From NCBI RefSeq assembly GCF_019343455.1, contig NZ_CP049362.1, positions 3,286,001-3,350,000 on the forward strand: 64,000 nt of DNA, read 5' to 3'. The position numbers were made by a program, and so were the translations under genes. The notes below the pieces were generated by a model. It ran no database searches, had not been told where the DNA came from, and saw only the letters and a list, made by a program, of their open reading frames with translations. Of this stretch, positions 1 through 9,527 are shown piece after piece (the stretch's first letter is position 1; each line of letters starts with the position of its first letter). The DNA comes from Alcaligenes ammonioxydans. Its GTDB lineage: Bacteria > Pseudomonadota > Gammaproteobacteria > Burkholderiales > Burkholderiaceae_B.

Positions 1-660
1 GATCGCCGTCAGAGCTCGCGCAGCAACAGCTACAGCGCCGCCCTGTACGGTACGCAGGCGTGGGAAATGGGCTCAGGCAGCTTGAACCTGCTGGCCGGTG
101 CCGCCTACACCCGTCACCGTCTGGACAGCGAACGCTCGATCTTCGTTCATCAGAACGAGACGCTGAAAGCCGACTACAAGGCCCACAGCGTCCAGGCCTT
201 TGCCCAATTGGCTTACCGCATGCCGGTGAGCCCTCGCTCCAGCGTGGAGCCTTATGCCAGCGTCAATTGGCACCAACTGCGTCACGGCTCCTTTAGCGAA
301 TCAGGCGGTCAGGCAGCACTGCGAGGTAACTCCCAGCGTCAGAACCTGAGCACGGTCACACTGGGGCTGCGGGGCACCACGGAGCTGGACCTGTCCAAAA
401 CCACGGTGGCCCTGAGCGCCGGTTTGGGCTGGCGTCACGCCCTGGGTGACACCAACCCCGAACGTGAACTGGCCTTTGCGGCCCTGCCCGGCAGCAACTT
501 TCGCGTGAGCGGTGCACCCATCGCCAAGAACGCCGCCGTTGCCGAATTGGGTGCCGAACTGAAAGCCGGCAAAAACACCTCTTTTGGCTTGAACTATCAG
601 GGGCAGTTTGGCCGCAACCAGGATCATGCCGGTTCACTGTTCATGAAACTGCGCTTCTGA
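1..660 (+). CDS. Autotransporter beta-barrel domain protein, C-terminal part (5' end outside window)
   Basis: The reading frame is open from base 1, so only the last 219 residues are seen. They consist of alternating amphipathic strands rich in Gly, Ser, Asn and Leu and end in L-R-F, the terminal aromatic signature recognised by the BAM complex. This fits the 12-strand translocator domain of a type V autotransporter in the outer membrane. The passenger lies upstream of the window, so its function (adhesin, protease or other) cannot be told. A hairpin terminator follows at 725-763. Assignment to the barrel family is an inference from composition and the C-terminal residue pattern. Confidence 0.8.
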   Translation, partial: DRRQSSRSNSYSAALYGTQAWEMGSGSLNLLAGAAYTRHRLDSERSIFVHQNETLKADYKAHSVQAFAQLAYRMPVSPRSSVEPYASVNWHQLRHGSFSESGGQAALRGNSQRQNLSTVTLGLRGTTELDLSKTTVALSAGLGWRHALGDTNPERELAFAALPGSNFRVSGAPIAKNAAVAELGAELKAGKNTSFGLNYQGQFGRNQDHAGSLFMKLRF

Positions 661-724
661 TTGAAACCCTCAAGGCGGGCTTGGCATTTAGCCAAACCCG
701 CTGCAAACCTGACAGGCGGCCAAC

Positions 725-763
725 AAAAATCCCTGCGATGCGCGTGCATGGCAGGGATTTTTC
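725..763. terminator. Bidirectional rho-independent terminator
   Basis: The arms CCCTGC (731-736) and GCAGGG (751-756) pair, with an inner ATGC/GCAT extension. The stem is flanked by an A-run on the left and a T-run on the right. It can end both the autotransporter transcript on the plus strand and the apt transcript on the minus strand. Confidence 0.8.
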
Positions 764-800
764 TGGACCACATAAGCGGTGATCGATCGGCCTATAAGGA

Positions 801-1352
801 TCAGCGATCCGATTCCTTAAAGCTGCAGACGGTATACACCGACAGGCCGGAGTCTGTTACCGCTTTGGAGCCGCCCAGCTCGGGCAGATCAATAATAGCC
901 GCGGCTTCCACCACATTGGCCCCCAAACGCTGCAACAAGCGTGCAGCCGCCAGCAAGGTCCCGCCGGTCGCAATCAAATCATCAATCAGCAGTACGCGCT
1001 GACCAGGACGCACGGAGTCAGTGTGCATCTCCACACTGGCATTGCCATACTCCAGGGAATATTCTTCCGCCACCGTATTGAAAGGCAGTTTGCCTTTCTT
1101 GCGTACCGGTACAAAACCCAGATTCAGCTCATACGCCAGCACCGAGCCGACGATAAAACCGCGAGCATCCACACCCGCCACCAGATCCAGTTTTTGTCCC
1201 ATGTAACGGTAGACAAACAGGTCAATCAGTACCCGAAAAGAGCGCGGGTCTTGCAACACCGGGGTGATATCGCGGAACGTCACCCCTGGCTTGGGCCAAT
1301 CCGGCACATTGCGAATGATTTGACGGATGTACTGGGTGGGATCTATTTGCAT
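801..1352 (-). CDS. apt: Adenine phosphoribosyltransferase
   Basis: Salvages adenine by transferring the phosphoribosyl group of PRPP to give AMP, in the cytoplasm. The protein is 183 residues, the usual length of bacterial Apt, when started at [11 protein letters not shown]. The open frame extends 31 codons further upstream, but that extension is Cys-rich and unlike the family, so it was dropped. The PRPP loop [13 protein letters not shown] is clear, and the N-terminal region has the [15 protein letters not shown] pattern of Apt. The gene stands alone with its own promoter (1410-1437) and the terminator at 725-763. Confidence 0.95.
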   Translation of the reverse strand: MQIDPTQYIRQIIRNVPDWPKPGVTFRDITPVLQDPRSFRVLIDLFVYRYMGQKLDLVAGVDARGFIVGSVLAYELNLGFVPVRKKGKLPFNTVAEEYSLEYGNASVEMHTDSVRPGQRVLLIDDLIATGGTLLAAARLLQRLGANVVEAAAIIDLPELGGSKAVTDSGLSVYTVCSFKESDR

Positions 1353-1409
1353 GTCAAAGCTTCTACAACAAAAAATCCGGGCGCAAAGGGCGCACTTGGA
1401 TACGTTGCA

Positions 1410-1437
1410 AGTGTACACAATTGGGCAGCAGCAACAA
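1410..1437 (-). promoter_or_regulatory. Probable sigma-70 promoter of apt
   Basis: On the minus strand TTGTTG (1437-1432) and TACACT (1415-1410) are separated by 16 bp. Transcription would start near 1403, giving a leader of about 50 nt to the apt ATG at 1352. Based on sequence match only. Confidence 0.5.
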
Positions 1438-1521
1438 GGGCTCATCCCGCTTGTGCCCGCACGTTGTACTAATACGACGCGATTGAGTGGAAACTCCCGC
1501 AGACTTGACCGAGAAGGTCTT

Positions 1522-3216
1522 TTAGTTCGACGCTACAGTCGTTGCACGCGAGACAGCGACACGCTGCAAACGCCCTGCCTCGAACTGATAAACACAATCA
1601 ACCAACGGCAGCAAACGCGTGTCGTGAGTCGCCATAATCACGGTTTTGCCCCGAGCGGCCGTCAGGATATCTTGCATCAGGGCCTGACTGGTCGGGCCGT
1701 CCAGACTCGCCGTGGGCTCATCCAGGAACCAGATATGGGCCGGCGACAACAAAACACGGGCCAGACATAAACGGCGCTGCTGCCCCAACGACAGTTGCTG
1801 CCCCCCTTCACCCAGCCAAGTGTCCAAGCCTTGTGGCAAGTCACGCACGACTGAATCCAGCTGGGCATCGTGCAGTACCTGCCACAGGCGCTGCTCGCAG
1901 GCCCCCGGATCGGCCAGCAGCAGATTATCGCGTACAGAACCCAGAAACAGCGGCGAGTCCTGCGCCAGCAAGGCGCAATGATCAAACCAACTGGCACGGC
2001 TCCAGTGTGGAGCCGGCTCGGCCTGAATAAGGTATTGCGGACCAGGCACCGGCAACAAGCGCATCAATACGCTTAGCAAGGTTGATTTGCCCGAACCGCT
2101 AGGGCCAAAAATCGCAATATGCTCGCCGGGCGGAACGTGCAGCGACAAGTGCTCCAGTACCGGCTGCGAACCATAAGCGAAACTCAGATCGGAAACGTCC
2201 AAGGAAGCGGGCCCATCCAGAACAATGGCCTGACCTTGCTCCTGCTGTGCTTCAAGCGGTTCATCTAAAATTCCCAACAAGCGTGTACTGGCCGCCTGAA
2301 CTTCACCCAAGCGTGACGCTCCTCGCATCATGGGAGCCATAATCTCGAACAAACCCAACAAAGCAAGAACCAAACCGACCCATAAGGGCCCGCTCATGGC
2401 TTGTACATTCACCTGCTGCGCACCCACCAGCAAGCAGATCAGCAGGGCTACGCCCATAAGAAACTGTTGGAAAAACTGACCGGCAATGCCCCAGCCGTTG
2501 CTACGCAACCGGGCCTGACTGAGCGCTTGGGCCAGCTTGTCCACTTGTTGCTGAACCACATCAGCTGCTCCAAACACCTGAATGTCGGCGTAAGCCCGTA
2601 TCGCTTGATGCACCAGAACACGCTGGCGATTTTCCAGCTGATGGACCTGCTCGGCAGCACGGCTGGCACCCCGGGCGCAAAGGTAGGGAATCAGGCAGGC
2701 TGCCACCAGCAGGCAGGCCAGAATCAGCCAGGCCCACCAGGACAACCAGGTTTGCAAAACGGCACTGAACACCAGTCCGGCAAACACGGCAGTGGTCAAA
2801 GGCACCAGAATCAACAAGAGCACTAGATCAAGAACGGCGACATCCGAGGTCAGACTGGACGCCAGCTCGCCATCACGAAACTGCGCCAGACGGGACTGAC
2901 TAAAGCGACTCAAACGCCCAAAAACCAGAGTCCGGATGCGAACCTGCAAATCCAAGGTCAAAGCATGGCCGACCACACGCTCCAGATAACGGGAAGCGAT
3001 ACGCCAAAATGACAAACCACGGATCATGGCGGAGGGGCCGAACAGATTAAAGACGATCCCCAAGGTCGCCAGAAAGGCGCTGCTCAGGAACCAGCCTGCG
3101 ACCCCGAGCAGGCTGACGCCGGCTGCCACCGTACTGATCGCCAGAAGTACCGTGAACAGAACCGCTCCACGGCGTGCGCGCAAACTGGCACCTAAAAGGC
3201 GAAACCACGCTTTCAT
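1522..3216 (-). CDS. cydC: Heterodimeric ABC exporter subunit CydC
   Basis: Second subunit of the CydDC inner-membrane exporter, which is required for assembly of cytochrome bd and is linked in other bacteria to thiol (glutathione, cysteine) and heme handling. The 564 residues have an N-terminal six-helix membrane domain (about 10-300) and a C-terminal ATPase domain with Walker [10 protein letters not shown], a somewhat divergent signature L-S-L-G-Q-Q-R-R, Walker B W-F-L-D-E-P and the switch His in A-T-H-D. The ATG at 3216 overlaps the cydD stop (ATGA), which favours it over an in-frame codon 14 residues upstream. Last gene of the cyd block. Confidence 0.9.
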   Translation of the reverse strand: MKAWFRLLGASLRARRGAVLFTVLLAISTVAAGVSLLGVAGWFLSSAFLATLGIVFNLFGPSAMIRGLSFWRIASRYLERVVGHALTLDLQVRIRTLVFGRLSRFSQSRLAQFRDGELASSLTSDVAVLDLVLLLILVPLTTAVFAGLVFSAVLQTWLSWWAWLILACLLVAACLIPYLCARGASRAAEQVHQLENRQRVLVHQAIRAYADIQVFGAADVVQQQVDKLAQALSQARLRSNGWGIAGQFFQQFLMGVALLICLLVGAQQVNVQAMSGPLWVGLVLALLGLFEIMAPMMRGASRLGEVQAASTRLLGILDEPLEAQQEQGQAIVLDGPASLDVSDLSFAYGSQPVLEHLSLHVPPGEHIAIFGPSGSGKSTLLSVLMRLLPVPGPQYLIQAEPAPHWSRASWFDHCALLAQDSPLFLGSVRDNLLLADPGACEQRLWQVLHDAQLDSVVRDLPQGLDTWLGEGGQQLSLGQQRRLCLARVLLSPAHIWFLDEPTASLDGPTSQALMQDILTAARGKTVIMATHDTRLLPLVDCVYQFEAGRLQRVAVSRATTVASN

Positions 3217-4913
3217 GCCGTCAACACTCCTTGGGCAATCTGCAAGCGGTTGGAACACATAGCCGCCAATTCCTGATCATGCGTGGCCACAACCAGACAG
3301 CGGCCCTGACAAAAGCGCAGAACATTGCGCATAACGCGATCTCGTGTGGCTGCATCCAGGCGGGAACTGGGCTCATCCAGCAAGACAACATGCGGGTCCG
3401 TCAAGAACAGACGCGCCAAGGCCAGACGCTGTATCTGACCGCCGGATAGCCCAAACCCCCCTTCACCCAGCTCAGTCTGCAGGCCGGCTGGCAGGGCTCG
3501 CACGAAATCGGCTGCACAGGCTTGTTCCAGGGCTTGCCACAGTTGCTCCTCATTGGCCTGCGGTGCTGCCAGACGCAAGCCGTCGGCAATCGTGCCCATC
3601 GCTAAAAAAGCCTGCTGTGAAATCAGTACCACCCCGTCATGACGAGTCAGCAAGCGTCCGGCAGTATCGCTGTTGCGCAGCAAAATCTCGCCCTGAGACA
3701 GGGGACGCAATCCAATCAGACTCTCCAGCAAGCTGGTCTTGCCCGAACCACTGGCTCCCAGAACCGCGTAAGACTGGTCTATGTACAGCTGCAGTCCGGG
3801 CACCTCAAGCAAGGTTCCACACCCACCCAACTGAGGCAAATGGACCTGACGCAGGACAAGAACCGGTAAATTGGGAAATACCGTTTGCACGTCCAGGCTG
3901 GAAGGCGCGGGAGGGATCAGATCCTGACCCAGGCTGGCCCATAATCGATCGATTTCCACAGCGGCCGCACGAGCCGCCGCGCGGTCATGGTAATTGGCCG
4001 CCAACTGGCGCAGGGGTTGATACGCCTCAGGTGCCAGGAGCAAACAGAACAAGCCTTGTTGCAAGCTGATGCCCGAGAAGGATTCCCCCAAGTAACCCAG
4101 ATACCCCAGGCCAATATAGACAGCAATACCTGCTACGCCCAGGGCCGCAAAAAACTCCAGCACAGCCGACGATAAAAACGCGATGCGCAGCACTTTCATG
4201 GTGCGTGTGCGCAACTCCTGACTGGCCAATTCCACACGCTGCAACTCGTCCTGCCCCCGGCCCATCAGACTCAGGGTAAAAATGCCACGCAGACGATCGG
4301 CAAAAAACCCCGACAGACGCAGCGTTGTTTGTTGTTGTTCACGGCTGGCCGCTTCCGCCCCCCAGCCCACCAAGGCCATGAACAGAGGAATCAGAGGCGT
4401 GCTCAACAAAAGAATCAAGGAGACAATGCCATCCACCGGCAAGACCGCCAGCACCAGCGCCAAGGGCACCAGGGCCGCCGCAGCCATGCAAGGGATGTAG
4501 CGCGTCACAAAGCCATCCAGTGCTTCGATTTGCGTAATCAAGCTAGTAGAAAGTTCACCGCTATTGCTAGCCCGCAAACGCGGCATCGTACTGCGGAACA
4601 GTCGGGCAAAAAGCTCCGAGCGCAGATCTTGTTTCAGATGTTCTGAAACTTTTTGAGCGCGGCGTTCCCCCAAAGCGGCAATGGCGGCGCGCAGCAGCAA
4701 AAGTGCGGCCACCATAAGGATAGAGAACAACTGCTCTGTCCAGGGCAGCCCGTCGACCACAATGGCCTGCACAATCTGTGCCAGCAACCAGGCCTGGGGG
4801 ATCAGCAAGGCGCCGGCCAGCACCGGCGCCAACATGGAAACCCGCAAAGCCGTGCGGGCGCGGCTGGAAAACTGCCCCAGCCACTGCTGCGCGTTTGGAC
4901 TTTGCGGGGTCAA
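3213..4913 (-). CDS. cydD: Heterodimeric ABC exporter subunit CydD
   Basis: Partner of CydC. The 566 residues comprise a membrane domain (about 20-310) followed by an ATPase with Walker A G-A-S-G-S-G-K-T-S, signature L-S-G-G-Q-I-Q-R and Walker B V-V-L-L-D-E-P. The start is a TTG (4913-4911) directly after the cydX TGA, in the same frame, with GAGG placed 5 nt before it. The first in-frame ATG is 26 codons later and would remove part of the N-terminal region. Position between cydX and cydC, as in the classical cydABX-cydDC layout, supports CydD rather than CydC. Confidence 0.9.
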   Translation of the reverse strand: MTPQSPNAQQWLGQFSSRARTALRVSMLAPVLAGALLIPQAWLLAQIVQAIVVDGLPWTEQLFSILMVAALLLLRAAIAALGERRAQKVSEHLKQDLRSELFARLFRSTMPRLRASNSGELSTSLITQIEALDGFVTRYIPCMAAAALVPLALVLAVLPVDGIVSLILLLSTPLIPLFMALVGWGAEAASREQQQTTLRLSGFFADRLRGIFTLSLMGRGQDELQRVELASQELRTRTMKVLRIAFLSSAVLEFFAALGVAGIAVYIGLGYLGYLGESFSGISLQQGLFCLLLAPEAYQPLRQLAANYHDRAAARAAAVEIDRLWASLGQDLIPPAPSSLDVQTVFPNLPVLVLRQVHLPQLGGCGTLLEVPGLQLYIDQSYAVLGASGSGKTSLLESLIGLRPLSQGEILLRNSDTAGRLLTRHDGVVLISQQAFLAMGTIADGLRLAAPQANEEQLWQALEQACAADFVRALPAGLQTELGEGGFGLSGGQIQRLALARLFLTDPHVVLLDEPSSRLDAATRDRVMRNVLRFCQGRCLVVATHDQELAAMCSNRLQIAQGVLTA

Positions 4914-5054
4914 TCAGGCCTCGATATCTGCATTGGCCTGGGAGGCGGCTGCATTTTGCAACGCAGTGTTCTCACGCAGCTCGAACCACATCGCATTCAA
5001 GATGGAGAATGCGCAGGCCAGACCCAAACCTAGAACCCAAGAGAAGTACCACAT
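4914..5054 (-). CDS. cydX: Cytochrome bd small subunit CydX
   Basis: Single-pass 46-residue membrane protein that stabilises the CydAB heme core. The sequence M-W-Y-F-S-W-V-L-G-L-G-L-A-C-A-F is the recognisable CydX signature: a Trp-Tyr-Phe start, one helix of about 20 residues, then W-F-E. It is a little longer than the 37-residue Escherichia coli protein because of an Ala/Asn-rich tail. It lies 14 nt after cydB with a strong AGGAGG ribosome site, and its stop codon abuts the cydD start. A longer open frame exists upstream but overlaps cydB and was rejected. Confidence 0.93.
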   Translation of the reverse strand: MWYFSWVLGLGLACAFSILNAMWFELRENTALQNAAASQANADIEA

Positions 5055-5068
5055 AGGTATTGGCCTCC

Positions 5069-6220
5069 TTAGTAAGAATGAGAAGAATCTTTCATGCTGG
5101 CAACCGATACCTTGCCACGCATGACGCTGTACACCCACGAGGTATAGAGCACGATGATGGGCAGAAACACCAGCGTGACCAGCAGCATGATCCACAGGGT
5201 CAGGTGACTGGCCGAGGCATCAAACAAGGTCAAACTGGAGCCGGGATTCAAGGACGATGGCAGCAGGAAAGGGAACACGGCAAAACCAAAGGTCAGAATG
5301 ATGCCGGCCAGTGCCAGGGACGAGAACAGCAGGGCCAGCAAGCCACGACCACGTCCCGCCAGCAAAGCCCCGAGCAACAGGCCTGCAAAACCGATAATCG
5401 GTGCCGCCCACAAAGCGGGCCAGGTTCGGTAGTTGGCTAACCATCCGCCTTCGACCATCTCGACTGTCTTGCCAATCGGGTTGGACATGGCATGGGCCAC
5501 TTCCGGCCAAGGCATGCTGTAGCCATTCATGGCAGTGATCCACCAGCCACCGGCAGCAAACGCCACGATGGCCAGCAATCCCAACGGCATGGCCCAGGCA
5601 CGAGCACGTCGAGCGACCTGATCGCTGCCTTTCCAGGCCACCACGACCGCCCCCTGAAAGGCCAGCATCAGGATGCTGAGCAATCCACACAGGATGGCAA
5701 AGGGCTGGAACAGACCAAAAAAGTTACCTTGATACAGGGGACGCAGCGTGGTTTCGTCAAAGCCAAACGGCACACCCAGCATGACATTGCCAATCGCGAC
5801 TCCGAACACCAGGGCACAAACCACACCGGAGGCGGTCCAGATCGCATCCCAGTTACGACGCCAGCGCGTAGAACTGAGCTTGCTGCGGTACTTGATGGCA
5901 ACCGGGCGCACTATCAGGGCCACCAGCAGCAACATCATGGCCAGATAAAAACCCGAGAATGCCATCGCATACAGCAAAGGCCAGGCGGCAAAAGCCACCC
6001 CGCCGGCCACAATCAGCCAGACCTGGTTACCTTCCCAGACCGGGCCAATCACGTTGTAGAGCGTACGCCGCTCGTCATCACTGCGCGCCACCAGCGGCAG
6101 CACCATGGCCACCCCCAGATCAGCCCCGTCCATGATGGCGAAAGCAGCCAACAAAACGCCCAGCAGCAACCACCAGATGATGCGCAAGGTGTCGTAATCG
6201 AGAAGAATCAGGCTATCCAT
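5069..6220 (-). CDS. cydB: Cytochrome bd ubiquinol oxidase subunit II
   Basis: Subunit II of the quinol:O2 oxidoreductase in the inner membrane. The 383 residues include about eight to nine hydrophobic helices and the N-terminal family motif I-I-W-W-L-L-L-G followed by D-G-A-D-L-G. Length matches the family (about 380). It follows cydA by 15 nt and has an AGGAGG ribosome site in its leader. Co-transcription with cydA and cydX is expected from the spacing. Confidence 0.96.
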   Translation of the reverse strand: MDSLILLDYDTLRIIWWLLLGVLLAAFAIMDGADLGVAMVLPLVARSDDERRTLYNVIGPVWEGNQVWLIVAGGVAFAAWPLLYAMAFSGFYLAMMLLLVALIVRPVAIKYRSKLSSTRWRRNWDAIWTASGVVCALVFGVAIGNVMLGVPFGFDETTLRPLYQGNFFGLFQPFAILCGLLSILMLAFQGAVVVAWKGSDQVARRARAWAMPLGLLAIVAFAAGGWWITAMNGYSMPWPEVAHAMSNPIGKTVEMVEGGWLANYRTWPALWAAPIIGFAGLLLGALLAGRGRGLLALLFSSLALAGIILTFGFAVFPFLLPSSLNPGSSLTLFDASASHLTLWIMLLVTLVFLPIIVLYTSWVYSVMRGKVSVASMKDSSHSY

Positions 6221-6235
6221 AATGGTTTCCCCTCC

Positions 6236-7819
6236 TTAACCGCGCAGCAACGGCGCGTTGCGCGAACCATAAGACAAGGCGGACGGTGCAGCGGTCTCGC
6301 CCCCCTCGTCCGGGCCTTTGCGTATTGAGTGCAGCATGACCTTGATGCCAATCACCGCCAGGGTGGAGTAGAGCAGCAAGAAGATGCTCATACTGATCAT
6401 CAGGTCTACAAAGGACAGGCCCGAAGCTGCATAGTAGGTAGGCAGAACGCCTTCAATCGCCCAGGGCTGTCGTCCAAACTCGGCCACAAACCATCCACAC
6501 TCGATGGCAATCCAAGGCAGAGGGATACTCCAGACAGCCGCCTTGAGCAGGCGTGGGTGGCGTTGCAGGCGGTCACGCGATGCCAGCACAAAGGCCACAA
6601 TGAAGAACAGGATGAAGTACAGCCCCAGACCCACCATCACACGGAAGCTCCAGAACAAGGGAGCGACCTGTGGCACCGTATCCCAGGCAGCCTGAGCAAT
6701 CGTGTCGGTGTCGGCCTTGGTGATGTCATCCGTGTAGCGCTTGAGCAGCAGCGCATAGCCCAGATCCTTCCAGTTATTATCAAAGACCCGGCGGGCTTCA
6801 ATATTGCTGGCATCGGCGCGAACCAGCTGAAGGGCCTCGTAAGCGCGCAAGCCATTGGCAATACGGATCTTGGCATGCTCTACCAGCTCATTGATGCCCA
6901 GCATGGGCGTACTGACCGAGCGTGTCCCGATCAGGCCCATCACCCAGGGAATTTCCACGGCGAAGCGGTTTTCACGGGCCTCCTGATCGGGCCAGGCAAT
7001 CAGATTGAAACTGGCAGGCGCTTCCTCGGTCTCCCACATGGATTCCATGGCTGCAATTTTCATTTGCTGATGTTCGGTCGTCAGATAACCGCTTTCGTCA
7101 CCCAGGACCACGACAGACAAGGAAGCGGCCAAGCCAAAACTGGCGGCTACGGTCATCGAACGCTTGGCCAGGTCGATATGACGCCCGCGCAGCAGGTACC
7201 AGGCACTGATGCCCATCACGAACATGGCCCCCAGCACATAACCAGCACTGACGGTATGCACGACTTTGGCCTGCGCGACAGGGTTGAGAATGACCTGGGC
7301 AAAGTCGGTCATTTCCATACGCATGGTATGGGGATTGAAGATGGCGCCTACCGGATTCTGCATCCAGCCGTTGGCGACCAGAATCCATAGGGCCGACAGG
7401 TTGGTGCCAATGGCGACCAACCAGGTGACGATCAAATGCCCCAGCTTGGAGAGACGATCCCAACCAAAAAAGAACAGGCCGACAAAAGTGGCTTCCAGGA
7501 AAAAAGCCATCAAACCTTCAATGGCAAGCGGGGCGCCAAAAATATCGCCCACATAATGACTGTAATAAGCCCAGTTCATGCCGAACTGAAACTCCATCAC
7601 AATCCCGGTGGCCACACCCAAGGCAAAGTTAATGCCAAAGAGCACTCCCCAGAACTTGGTCATGCGGCGCCAGATGGCCTTGCCCGTCATGACATACACG
7701 CTTTCCATGATGGCCAGCAAAAAAGACAGGCCTAGCGTCAAGGGCACAAATAAAAAGTGAAACATCGCGGTGGAAGCAAATTGCAACCGCGACAAGGTAA
7801 CGACATCCAGATCAATCAT
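6236..7819 (-). CDS. cydA: Cytochrome bd ubiquinol oxidase subunit I
   Basis: Heme-bearing, quinol-oxidising subunit of the high-affinity terminal oxidase. The protein has 527 residues, close to the long Q-loop (E. coli) class. The N-terminal S-R-L-Q-F-A with His21 in M-F-H-F-L-F matches the conserved heme-ligand region, and the Q-loop signature [13 protein letters not shown] lies near residue 447. The ATG overlaps the end of the upstream regulator by 8 nt, which implies translational coupling and one operon. Such oxidases support respiration at low oxygen and resist cyanide, sulfide and nitric oxide; that is family knowledge. Confidence 0.97.
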   Translation of the reverse strand: MIDLDVVTLSRLQFASTAMFHFLFVPLTLGLSFLLAIMESVYVMTGKAIWRRMTKFWGVLFGINFALGVATGIVMEFQFGMNWAYYSHYVGDIFGAPLAIEGLMAFFLEATFVGLFFFGWDRLSKLGHLIVTWLVAIGTNLSALWILVANGWMQNPVGAIFNPHTMRMEMTDFAQVILNPVAQAKVVHTVSAGYVLGAMFVMGISAWYLLRGRHIDLAKRSMTVAASFGLAASLSVVVLGDESGYLTTEHQQMKIAAMESMWETEEAPASFNLIAWPDQEARENRFAVEIPWVMGLIGTRSVSTPMLGINELVEHAKIRIANGLRAYEALQLVRADASNIEARRVFDNNWKDLGYALLLKRYTDDITKADTDTIAQAAWDTVPQVAPLFWSFRVMVGLGLYFILFFIVAFVLASRDRLQRHPRLLKAAVWSIPLPWIAIECGWFVAEFGRQPWAIEGVLPTYYAASGLSFVDLMISMSIFLLLYSTLAVIGIKVMLHSIRKGPDEGGETAAPSALSYGSRNAPLLRG

Positions 7820-8378
7820 GACGACCCCCAGTTTGATCAGCTTTGCGAATCTTTCCGGCGAAACCCAGCACCTTCTGAACTTTGCTACCTAAGCGCATCA
7901 GATTTTGCAGGGTTTCGGGCGGCAAGTGATGAACTTCGTCAAACCACCCACAAGCCAACTCAATCAACTCCAGCATTTCGTTAATGCGCTGCTGCCCGTA
8001 TGCTTCTTCATCATTGACGGGCGCTTCCATAAGGATACTGCGCAACAAGGTTAATGTGGGGTCAATCTCGCGCTTGCGCTTTTCCTCCACCAAGGTACGA
8101 AAAATATCCCAGACATCCTTGGGGGATTCGAAATATTCGCGTCGCTCGCCGATCTTGTGCGTCATATTGACCAGACGCCAAGACTGCAGCTCGCGCAAGC
8201 TCATGCTGACATTGGAACGGGAGATGCCCAGCGTTTCGGCAATCTCGTCGGCGTGGAGGGGTTCGGGTGTAATGAACAAGAGCGCATAAATCTGGCCTAC
8301 CGTTCGGTTGACCCCCCAGCGCCCGCCCATTTCCCCAAAGTGCAGAATAAAACGTTCTGCCTGTGGTCCTAGATTCAT
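7812..8378 (-). CDS. GbsR/MarR-family transcriptional regulator heading the cyd operon
   Basis: 188-residue cytoplasmic DNA-binding protein. Residues about 25-90 form a winged helix-turn-helix (I-Y-A-L-L-F, then A-D-E-I-A-E-T-L-G-I-S-R-S-N-V-S-M-S-L), followed by an alpha-helical C-terminal half, as in the GbsR branch of the MarR superfamily. It overlaps cydA by 8 nt and is therefore the first gene of the cytochrome bd operon. A perfect 18-bp palindrome lies 13 nt upstream of its start, suggesting autoregulation and control of cydABXDC. The ligand or signal is not visible; I see no heme or Fe-S Cys motif. Confidence 0.85.
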   Translation of the reverse strand: MNLGPQAERFILHFGEMGGRWGVNRTVGQIYALLFITPEPLHADEIAETLGISRSNVSMSLRELQSWRLVNMTHKIGERREYFESPKDVWDIFRTLVEEKRKREIDPTLTLLRSILMEAPVNDEEAYGQQRINEMLELIELACGWFDEVHHLPPETLQNLMRLGSKVQKVLGFAGKIRKADQTGGRHD

Positions 8379-8390
8379 GGCTTCCTGAAT

Positions 8391-8408
8391 TTTCAGTAAT
8401 TACTGAAA
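8391..8408. promoter_or_regulatory. Perfect 18-bp palindrome, candidate operator of the cyd operon regulator
   Basis: TTTCAGTAATTACTGAAA is its own reverse complement with no mismatch or spacer. It lies between 13 and 30 nt upstream of the regulator ATG, where a bound dimer would block the promoter or early elongation. Dimeric MarR-superfamily proteins typically bind sites of this size; the assignment to this regulator is inferred from position. Confidence 0.6.
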
Positions 8409-8535
8409 TTACAAAACAAGACGTATCTTAACCCTAAACTATTACGCCCGCCACTGGTCCAAACGCTTCTGATCGTACAATGTGCCTCCTGCGAATCAGC
8501 ATGCCAAGCGCACACTTCACGTTTACAATTCCGCC

Positions 8536-9525
8536 ATGAATACACCGGCACATTTCGATCCCGAACACATTCTGTCCTCGGCACGACGCACCTTCGCCAT
8601 TGAAGTAGAGGCGTTGCAGGCGCTGGGTCAGCGCCTGGACCAGAACTTTGTCCAAGCCACCCAGTTGCTCGTGCACTGTCAGGGCCGGGTAGTGGTGACC
8701 GGCATCGGCAAGTCTGGCCACGTTGCGCGCAAAATCGCCGCGACACTGGCGTCGACTGGCACGCCGGCTTTTTTCATGCACGCTGCCGAGGCCCTGCATG
8801 GCGATCTGGGCATGATTACCAAGCAGGATGTGGTCATTGCCATTTCCTATTCGGGCCAGGCCCAGGAGCTGGTCACGGTGCTAACCGTGCTGCGGCGGAT
8901 GGGTGCCAAGCTGATTGCCATCACAGGGCACGCCCAGTCCGAACTGGCTCAGAACGCCGATTTGCACCTGGATGCTCATGTCGAGCATGAGGCTTGCCCC
9001 CTCAACCTGGCCCCTACGGCCAGCACCACCGCCGCCCTGGTCCTGGGTGATGCGCTGGCCGTCGCCTGTCTGGAGGCCCGAGGCTTTAGCCGTGAGGATT
9101 TTGCCCGCTCCCACCCAGGTGGAGCGCTGGGCCGACAACTCCTGACGTTTGTGCGCGACATCATGCGCAGCGGCGAGCAGTTACCCGTCGTTTCCCCCGA
9201 CACCCTGGTCCCTGATGCCCTGATCGAAATGTCCAGCAAGGGAATGGGCATGACGATCGTCACCGATCCCCAGGGCCGGCCGGTGGGCCTGTTCACCGAC
9301 GGGGACCTGCGCCGCCTGATTGCGCGCGCAGGCGACATACGAAACCTGCCCGTGTCCGAAGGCATGTCGCGTGAACCGCGCAGCATTGCCGCCGAGGCGT
9401 TGGCCATTGAAGCGGCCGAGCAAATGGATGCCCTGCGCATCAGCCAAATGCTGGTATTGGACGCAAACGGGCTACTATTGGGAGCTCTGCACATGCACGA
9501 CCTGTTGGCTGCAAAGGTAATCTGA
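8536..9525 (+). CDS. kdsD: D-arabinose-5-phosphate isomerase
   Basis: Converts D-ribulose 5-phosphate to D-arabinose 5-phosphate, the first step toward Kdo of the LPS inner core. The 329 residues comprise an N-terminal SIS domain (V-T-G-I-G-K-S-G-H near residue 53; I-S-Y-S-G-Q) and two C-terminal CBS domains (about 205-329). Length and layout match KdsD/KpsF. The start MNTPAHFDPEHIL was chosen over an upstream in-frame ATG. A TACAAT box ends 6 nt before this ATG, so the transcript may be leaderless. First gene of a tight kdsD-kdsC-lptC-lptA-lptB run and divergent from the cyd regulator. Confidence 0.95.
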   Translation: MNTPAHFDPEHILSSARRTFAIEVEALQALGQRLDQNFVQATQLLVHCQGRVVVTGIGKSGHVARKIAATLASTGTPAFFMHAAEALHGDLGMITKQDVVIAISYSGQAQELVTVLTVLRRMGAKLIAITGHAQSELAQNADLHLDAHVEHEACPLNLAPTASTTAALVLGDALAVACLEARGFSREDFARSHPGGALGRQLLTFVRDIMRSGEQLPVVSPDTLVPDALIEMSSKGMGMTIVTDPQGRPVGLFTDGDLRRLIARAGDIRNLPVSEGMSREPRSIAAEALAIEAAEQMDALRISQMLVLDANGLLLGALHMHDLLAAKVI

Positions 9526-9527
9526 TC

